Of a stretch of 64,000 nt of DNA, positions 34,042-64,000 are shown in pieces (position 1 is the first letter of the stretch; every line of letters starts with the position of its first letter). The stretch spans positions 7,949-71,948 of the forward strand of contig KB305828.1 in the NCBI GenBank assembly GCA_000328365.1, given 5' to 3'. The translations under genes were made by a program, and so were the position numbers. Under the pieces are notes generated by a model. The model searched no databases and had not been told where the DNA came from. It saw nothing but the letters and a program-made list of their open reading frames with translations. This stretch comes from Capitella teleta. Lineage: Eukaryota > Annelida > Polychaeta > Capitellidae.

Positions 34042-36164
34042 AGCGCGGCACCGCGTAATTTACTCTGTTCGTGGTATTTTTTGGTGTTTTATAGTTGTCA
34101 TGAAATTGTGAATAGGGTTCAATCGGGTAGCAGGCTAAGACAGAATGCCGTCTGAATATTCTCATAATTATAGAGACGCGGAGATATAACTGTATATTTA
34201 ACTGAAAGTTACTTGCGATGATCATGAATTCAGCGCTCAATTTCAGACGCTCGTGGAAAATTGCGTAATTTGGCAATTAAGAACGCTACCGCTAGCCTCA
34301 AACTCACACAAACTAATGCCGATATATTTTGCCACCTAATTAAATAATAAAATACACTCACTCACTCATTGACCGACTAAATTGACCGAGCTTCAGATAT
34401 TATTGAAGCATTCCTTTCAACACAGTTCAACAGAATGACCTCATATCGCAATTTGGTGCACGCACAGACTGTACACAAAATATATTCCGAGAAAGGCGCT
34501 CTGTCGAAGCCTCGAAAATCGCAGTTCTATGAAAACGTTCAGCGGACTTCATTCCCCCTTCCTTTTCGTGTGCGCTGAAAACTGAGAAATATCGTGCAAA
34601 CGTCACGCCAATTTAGTCACGCGCTTCTCCTTGTGAGGTTTGTCTTTCTCGATTTGTTTACATGTAATTCAGTTGTTTTCGGTGTCGGCTTATCTGAACC
34701 GTCTTTTTAAAATTCCAATACTAGTATTGTTTATGATTTTATGAGTACAACTGAATATGAAATTATATCCTCCTCTTTCAACTGATTAATTCCAATCCCC
34801 AAATTGTACTTCAAGCCAACCATGATATTAATTATGGCGCGAAAAGCATTTCATCGCGACGCGAGTCACGCAAGGCATGCGCCCTACATAAATTATGCAA
34901 ATGAGCCGAATGACCGTGTGGCTTATAAACTTCTTGGAATGTCGGCGTAAATTTGCAGAGCTAAATATGAAATACTAGACGGAATCTAATTTTGATTAGT
35001 GTGGCGTTTCTAAAATAGACGATTTTAATACAGGATTTTCAGCGTGTCTGCCAATGCTCACGGGTTTTGACGCCAGAAACAACTTCCAGTTTTTAACATA
35101 CAAGTATCATCAGCGGAGATCAGAGATCGGCGCTGACGAATTCTGGAATAGGCTTGTATAGCAGACATGCGTTGGCGCATTCTGATTATTTTAAGACATA
35201 TCTCAACTCGCATCTGCATCTCAAACATTATTTGGAACATGCTTCAATATCTTATCCTTCGTGAAATAATTGAATGCTCATAATATTGAGTGGAGTTGGC
35301 AAAATTTTATCTTCGGTCTCGTCCAAAAGGCAATTTTGAGGAATTATCAAGGACATCGTAGATTCAGAGCGCGTGCAATCGCAGGAAGATGAATTAGAAT
35401 AGCGTTTGTGTGGAACAAGAAAGCTTTTGAAGAGAGGAGGAAAGAGATCAACTGAATACAAACCAACGAAGCTTACAAAACATCAGAATATTCCGAAAAC
35501 ATTGCACATGAAAGGAGAGAAATGGCATATTTTAATTCGACTTTATTTTGATTGAAATTCAGCGAACAAGGACATGAAAGAGGATATCACTGGACAAGCT
35601 TTAGAAGTTTATATTGCTTGCTAAGTACACAAAAAGCCACAATTTGGGTCATGTCATGAGGTCACTCAAATATGTAGGTCAATATTTGCATATAGAGCAA
35701 ACATTCTTGATGTGCTATGTGGAATATGAATAAATATATTAATTGATATATTAATTAATATATGCTGCCAATTAATCATATGAAATTCCTACACATAACA
35801 TATAGATGTTGGAGAAATTGTCATCAAGTGATATATTAAGGTGAATTGTTCTTTCATCCGCTTTAGGTTAAGGAGGTAAGATGTTGCTTTATTTATGTTC
35901 ACAAAATGGCATATGTACAAATTTTACAAAATATAGATTATAATTGCGCTCAAATTATCAAATTTTGGCAGAGAAAAAAAGAAACTTTCCTCTGCCTAAT
36001 GAATCAAAACCAAACACAATCACGACCCGGGGACGAAACAGCACCAGGTCAGAGAAAGAAAAGTTGAAATATAAAATAAGATCAAATTTGCAGAAACACA
36101 AACAAACAAAAAAGAAAAAACGAAACGAAACAAAAAATTCACAGAAGGTAAACCGGAGAAAACA
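34042..36164. other. Intergenic stretch, no gene seen
   Basis: AT-rich sequence between globin and the end of the Sickle-tail-like gene. AATAAA on the minus strand at 35893-35888 is the likely poly(A) signal of the latter. No further genes or clear repeats. Confidence 0.6.
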
Positions 36165-58385
<22,221 letters not shown>

Positions 58386-58534
58386 AATGACGTAATCACA
58401 CTGATGATGGAGCCATACAATAACACGATAAATATATCCAAAGAAATTAGATGTTTATCCTCATATCACCACGAGTTCATTTCTCTTTTTGCACTCTATA
58501 CTTCAACGCATCACAGTCGGTACCTCCACATACT

Positions 58535-58669
58535 TGTAACCGCAGTCGAAATGGCTGCCGAGAGGGAAAACAAATCGTTCTGACCGCTGCGAAGAGATAC
58601 TCCAGGCTGAGGAGGAGATAATCCGCACGGCTCCTTATCTATATCTCTGCTTCTCAGGGGCGTAGAATT
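58535..58669 (-). other. Possible 5' untranslated exon of the Sickle-tail-like gene
   Basis: A minus-strand acceptor (CACTTTTCAG) and a donor (ACAA|GTATGTG) bracket an open, non-AT-rich stretch about 150 bp upstream of the start codon; the coding exon could begin at the acceptor CATCATCAG near 58400. If spliced that way, a stop codon lies before ATG 58385, consistent with a leader exon. The alternative is that transcription starts nearer 58385, where TGACGTAATCA, a CREB/ATF-like site, lies at 58388-58398. Confidence 0.25.
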
Positions 58670-59829
58670 CTGAAAAGTGAAAAGAAGATTCTCAGCATAC
58701 AAGCTACGAAATACGAATCATTGTTTCAGAGAAAGAAAAATGCGATAAGATTTACCGCACGAGATGTGCGAAAACAATCCACAACCACTATATAGAGATT
58801 CAGAGCGGAAAAAATCGCTCTCTTTCCACCGCCTACCCCGCAATTTGTGGGTTCTATTTAAACGACGATGAATATAAAATATTTGCATGGAATTCAATGT
58901 AAATTGAAGTTAATAATATTTGAGATTATGTGATCCGAGAAGAAGTTATTGAAATATGGTAGAAAAAGAAAAAAAGAAAAAGAAAAAAAGAAAAAAGGAA
59001 ACATAAAAACAGCAATAAACAAAAACAGAAGAAAACACAAACATTTCGGGTGTGTATATACTTGTATATCCTATGCAATATGTATCAAATGAATACCTGA
59101 TATTAATTAAATTACCGAATTTGAAAAAAAAAAAAAAAAAAAAAAAGTCAATTGAGAGACGTTTAACGGTAAATTACCCAGAAACAATAAATTCCAGTAT
59201 ACAATGTTTAACAATTCACTGGTTTAGAGCAAAATGGAAGGAAAAAAAGTAATAATAATAATAATATTAATAAATCTTGGTATGTAGAGGTAAACAGAGG
59301 TACAATCTGCGATGTACTCGCAAGTCTTGAAATTAGTTAAAAGCGATGGCTCAACGTAGCCACAACACGGTGTTGCAAATGTACATAATTTATGGGAAAT
59401 GAAGCGCAGAGGTGACGGAGGCACAGGTGGGGAAACGGAGGATGAAGAGGAGTCCTACTCCCTACAAAGCCATCAGCTGATACAATCAATTATCGCCCAC
59501 TTGCGAAGCTAATCACGGCACACGAGGGCGCTGCGCCGCAAATTGAGATCAAAGCAAGAGCCATCTACAGCGCAACCAGTGTGCTAGTACCTCTAGATAC
59601 CTGCCACAACTGAAATTCTTGAATTATTCATGAGAAATCTGAGCTGGTAATTCAGAGGAGATATGAGCCATGTCTCACCTGGTTAAACCGTGATTAGGCC
59701 AATCGTGAAATAGACATTCACCTGGAAGCCAGGCTGCTATAATTAGCTGTTAATTAACAATGTTTTAGTTAGGAAATACTTCCCAGTAAGCTAACATCGC
59801 TTCCCAAGATACGAACGAAAGGATACTTA

Positions 59830-59862
59830 TTATTATTATATTATTATAATTATTATTAAATA

Positions 59863-59952
<90 letters not shown>
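59830..59952. repeat. (ATT)n microsatellite flanked by 13-bp direct repeats
   Basis: The tract is bounded by AAAGGATACTTAT on the left (59818-59830) and the same 13 bases on the right (59953-59965). The pattern resembles a target-site duplication around the tail of a retroposed element of which only the tail remains, or an expansion inside a small tandem duplication. Confidence 0.85.
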
Positions 59953-59954
<2 letters not shown>

Positions 59955-60355
59955 AGGATACTTATAATACCAATATTCAACTGATTATTGCAATCATACC
60001 TTCAATTAAGTAATTTGGGATTATAATGATTATTACAAGAATAACTCACCTAGCAGCACAGCCAATTTCACATTAATTACACAGTGCTTACCTCGTTAAT
60101 TAACCTGTATAACGATACAGGGAACAGCCATGCACCTATTCTCAAATTTCGATCATTGATTTTAACGTGTGTGCTTGATCGGTTTCATGTGAGCAGCTGT
60201 TTGACTTGAGGTGATCAAGCGATGATGCAGCCACCCTGCTTATGCTAAAGTTAAACTAATGTGGCTTCTCTTTTTAAAATAAATTATCTTCCTTGATGTA
60301 TAATTTTTTCATCAAAGATCATGCGGGAAAAGTTGAAGTTTTCCTTAATAATATG

Positions 60356-60389
<34 letters not shown>

Positions 60390-63276
60390 TGGGGAAAAAA
60401 TGGGGGAAAAAAATATCATAATTTCAGTATTCCTCAGAATCTGCGCACTCTATATTTCAGATATCGATCGGAAGAAAAAAACACAAGATGCACTTGGCGA
60501 TACAATTGACTGAAATTGCCACCAAAATCATAAATTAGCAAAATACGCATTTTATACATTCCAGCAAAGGACATCAACACCATTCGCTTGTGCTTTGTAT
60601 CTTTTATCAATGATTTTAATTGTGAGATACGAGGGGAAAAATGACATTTGTTTGATCATGAAAGCGATGCACTCTGTCAAAGCATAATATATATACTATA
60701 TTAAATACACGTTTGAATTCACCATTCAAAATGCATATCTAATGCCTTCAGGGGTCATACACTCCGTATTTATATGCAGTGAAGTAAAAAAACTTTGAAA
60801 AGCCAAGGCTAGAAGGCGAATGAAGTCAAGTGAATTATTCAGTTTTTGTTCCCATGGTAACGACCTAAGTGACCTTTAGTCAAACGGTGTTTTCCTGCGG
60901 CCACGGATGCATAGTTCACAGGTAGTCGCGGGTATTGGTGACCGGGTACTATAAATAGAACACAACTATACTTGTTGTAGCTGTCATTCAAATTCACATG
61001 TTTTTTGAGTTATGAGATTGTAATACTTGGCCAAAGGTTTCAAACGTGCTTTATCGCAGTAATACACCAAACTGATGACATCGCCATTAAACAAATCTCA
61101 GATAAAACACAGGAATGAGAAGTGAGTAAAGCCTCGCACCATGCTCGGTAGAACACGCCAAGTCGATCTTCTCAAACTTTTGTAATACATTCTCGGGGTT
61201 ATTCGTGAAGTGAATCAAGTTGATATAATTTGACACCCAGTCAAATTTATTAGCCCAATAAAATATCGTTCAAGTTATAAATATTTAGTCTTTACAATGC
61301 GAACACAAAGAAACGCTCTCAACCGACAACCCCGTTGTCTGTTTGAGCAATGGGCGGCAGTACCTCCAGGGAAGTTCTATCGCTCGGACAAGATATATAC
61401 ATTCAAGTTAATAGTCCGGATATCTAGAATTTTGCGATAAGAGGTGACAGGACAGCCAGTTATACGATATCTCATTTGTAACGTTCAGATCAATCAAGTC
61501 ATTCGATACACATTCGCTGGGCGATCAATTCAGACCGACACACCCCTATCCCGCCCCTAGAGGTACTAAAATGGGAGGTCTGTAAGAGACATTTATTGAC
61601 CTTTGAATGTTATGTGGAGATGTAATGGAATACTAGCGATGAAAGGGTGAGATCACAGACCCCTCGGGGTGCCAGGGTGTGGAGGTCAGTGATGGCCTAA
61701 TCAACCAACTTCCAGCCAATCAATCAATCTATCGGCAGGTGGGTACTATACTAGTGATCGTATTATAAAGTTTTTCCCGAATACAAATTGTTCCGAAATC
61801 AACATTTACCAAATTCCTTTCAAGAACGAATGCATTTCACGATTTCAAACAGTGCATGAAGAATGAACTTTTGACCCTGCAGCCAACAATATGTTCGGCA
61901 CCCCCTTTGAACCGAGCGTTTCTGGAATAAATATCCGCTTGTTGTCACAAACATTAAACACGACTCCCAAAAGATTAAACACGAGAACTTCCTTTGAAGG
62001 TCCCAGCATCTCATGAAGTGCAGCCACGATCATCTTGCGAGTCTTGAAATGCGGAACTTTCAAGGCGATGTTGATATCGGAAAAAGTCGAATGGAGAATG
62101 CTGACGACAGCAACAGATGGGGATTCATATTGACATGTTATCATGACTAAGTTTGTCATGTGGAACAAGCCAACAACCCAAACGGCAGCAAATCACCACA
62201 TGAATGTAACATCACACATTGCGTAATCCCCAACGATCTAAGGTCCAAACCACCTCTCGATTAACTCCAGAAGATGTAATACAACGGCAAAGTTTACTTT
62301 ACTGAAGCCACAGTGTAATTTTCAGTATAACATTGCAATTCTGCCCAAGTACGTTGGACATTATACGACAGCAAAACCAGCGGACTACGAGGCTAAATGC
62401 GTCTTAAACATTGTATTGAATACTTTTCAACCAGAACAATAAATGTACATGTATACAACACAGCATGCCAGTCTACTAGTTCTAGCACCGTGCATTCGTT
62501 GCTATTGAGCACCTGCACCCAGGCACCCCCACCCTCTCCCTACCTTGCACACCTGGGGAGAATAGAGTCCTCGGTATATTCCAGTGAAATTGCGGTACTG
62601 ACGAAGAACGCCTTGAAACAGAACCGCTGAGGAGGAGGCACTTCAGTGAATCCACTAGCGGCACTGGCGCTTTATTTCTCAGCCGTGAGATCAACGGGGC
62701 AGTCGAACTTCATGACCTCTGCACGCGGTGACTATATCAGGACAGTCGAATCCTTTTAACTGGAATCTGCGTAATGTTACACCTAAGTCTAATTCGTCGT
62801 GTTACGCTACCCATTTATCTAGATTGTCATCACCCTGGGAAGTTATCAAGTCGGTTTCTGTTTATTTCTTCGGGGGAATTTATAATGCTGGAGTGAGTGT
62901 TGAAATAGTTTAGCCCGTGGCTACTGATGGTTCAGATGGCAAAGGAAGCTGTTTTTATTATACACTCAGGCTATCAAGTATTTATAGAAAAAAAATATCA
63001 CAAATGAATTCTTCATCCAGGTGTGATATTGAATGAATGGCAGATCTATTCAATCATTATTTAGTACATCGTAATGCGGTCACTGATATAATATGCCTAA
63101 TCAAAGTGAGAAATACTTTGAATCCAAACCTGTTCACTCAAAGCAATAATCCTTCTGTTTCAACAAACTAAGATTGATGCAACTTAAACGCAATAGAAGC
63201 CATGAATGTTTGACATTAGCCGCCAAACCAGCCATAAAATAAGCCAATAAAGAACCGGATCAATCATCCCATTCGA

Positions 63277-63336
63277 ACGTTATGATTCTCGCCTTTCATC
63301 GGCGATCAGTTGATATGTGGATCATAACGCACTTAG
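63277..63336. promoter_or_regulatory. TCATAACG-type motif pair, convergent orientation
   Basis: AACGTTATGATTC (63277-63289, reverse) and GGATCATAACGCACTTAG (63319-63336) are arranged like the pair upstream of ORC2. They may mark the promoter of a gene beyond the window or a distant Sickle-tail promoter; no coding exon is recognisable here. Confidence 0.4.
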
Positions 63337-63962
63337 CGAATGATGACTTGATTTTTTGTTGTTGTCCTAAATATTTCCGCTTTAGCTCAGTAATCATGAT
63401 TTCTCGGTGGCATGAAGAGAACATGACACGCTCTGTGATCTCTTTGTTCGTCACGATTATGTTTTTCGAAGAAAAAAATCACGAAAATGACGAACAGCTC
63501 CCCGGAGGAAAAGACCGCGCATTCATCACGCATGACACTTGACCTTCATGCGCCCAAAGGTCATCCTCGTTCGTGATCCGGACGCTAGGAATCCACATAC
63601 TGATGAATTTTGCGAAAATCCTGATCAGACGTGTCTCTAAATCACACAGATTACAAACACTGCATTTGTTTGTACACGTTGCAGCAACATCGAATGCCTT
63701 GTGTAAGCTATTGCTGTAGATCTAAGCTTTAGTTGTCAATGCTTGCTGCAGGCCTATACTCACAAACAGGTAAAACGGATTAAGAAACAAGGCAAGCTAT
63801 AAATAGCTTTTTAATCTGAGGCGTGCATACAAAACTGCGAGGCCGAAAGCAATCAAGAAGCCAGAAAATGGAGAGAATCCCTTAACGACGAAAATAACAC
63901 CAGTGTTGTCGAAACCATAAAGCCTTTTCGTATGAAGTTGAATATTTCGCATGTCACATAGA

Positions 63963-64000
63963 NNNNNNNNNNNNNNNNNNNNNNNNNNNNNNNNNNNNNN
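63963..64000. other. Assembly gap
   Basis: A run of N to the end of the window. Confidence 1.

Larger units (their letters stand above)
58700..63962. other. Upstream region without recognised genes
   Basis: About 5 kb of AT-rich sequence with microsatellites and A-runs. The longest minus-strand frame (61845-62168, 107 codons) shows no known domain and is probably chance. The only patterned features are the (ATT)n block at 59830-59952 and the motif pair at 63277-63336. Confidence 0.6.

Noticed and set aside
34890-34930. ATGCAAAT octamer followed by TTATAAAC, like an snRNA or histone promoter
   Set aside because: No histone frame or snRNA-like sequence follows, and both words are common in AT-rich DNA.
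61845-62168. 107-codon minus-strand open frame
   Set aside because: No recognisable motif or flanking splice logic. Frames of this length are expected a few times by chance in 64 kb.

Overview
This is a 64-kb window of animal nuclear DNA. Every gene is split by spliceosomal introns with GT..AG borders, mostly 60-200 bp. The genes are metazoan: origin recognition complex ORC2, a CARD caspase, sterol O-acyltransferase, profilin, a globin and a Sickle-tail/p140Cap (KIAA1217/SRCIN1) orthologue. The DNA is AT-rich with many microsatellites, MITE-like repeats and a LINE fragment. The source looks like an invertebrate, probably marine, with fairly compact genes. I cannot fix the phylum from the sequence alone.

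Layout. 1-1,113: a decayed LINE reverse-transcriptase fragment abutting a truncated copy of an inverted-repeat element. 1,390-12,165: a dense block with DCAKD (+), two small MITE-like repeats, ORC2 (+), a one-exon profilin (-), and an 11-exon TPR protein resembling the RPL4 chaperone Acl4 (-). 13,376-20,877: a complete 17-exon sterol O-acyltransferase (-, 549 codons; human SOAT1 has 550). 22,054-23,868: a CARD caspase (+). 26,399-27,724: an unrecognised secreted protein (+) that runs into a 22-bp minisatellite. 28,000-33,000: a repeat-rich desert with a 629-bp tandem array. 33,083-34,041: a compact TATA-driven globin gene (+). 36,165-58,385: the large Sickle-tail/p140Cap-like gene (-), 15 coding exons and 1,448 codons, with candidate internal first exons. 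58,386-63,962: no recognisable gene. The last 38 bases are N.

Mobile elements: three copies of one 0.8-kb inverted-repeat element, one next to DCAKD and one each in the first introns of the Acl4-like gene and SOAT, with apparent ~14-bp target duplications. There is also a Mutator-like MITE with a 9-bp duplication, a mariner-like MITE with TA duplication, and simple repeats.

The most interesting signal is a short motif, core TCATAACG, usually written ATCATAACGCACTT. It occurs in clusters of two to four copies in mixed orientation just upstream of DCAKD, ORC2, the Acl4-like gene and SOAT, all cellular-maintenance genes. It also occurs at several places in and upstream of the Sickle-tail-like gene. 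It is absent upstream of the caspase, globin and secreted-protein genes. I count about 18 exact cores outside the repeat element, against about two expected by chance. It may be an undescribed core-promoter or enhancer element of this lineage. The genes are otherwise functionally unrelated neighbours; no operon or shared pathway is evident.
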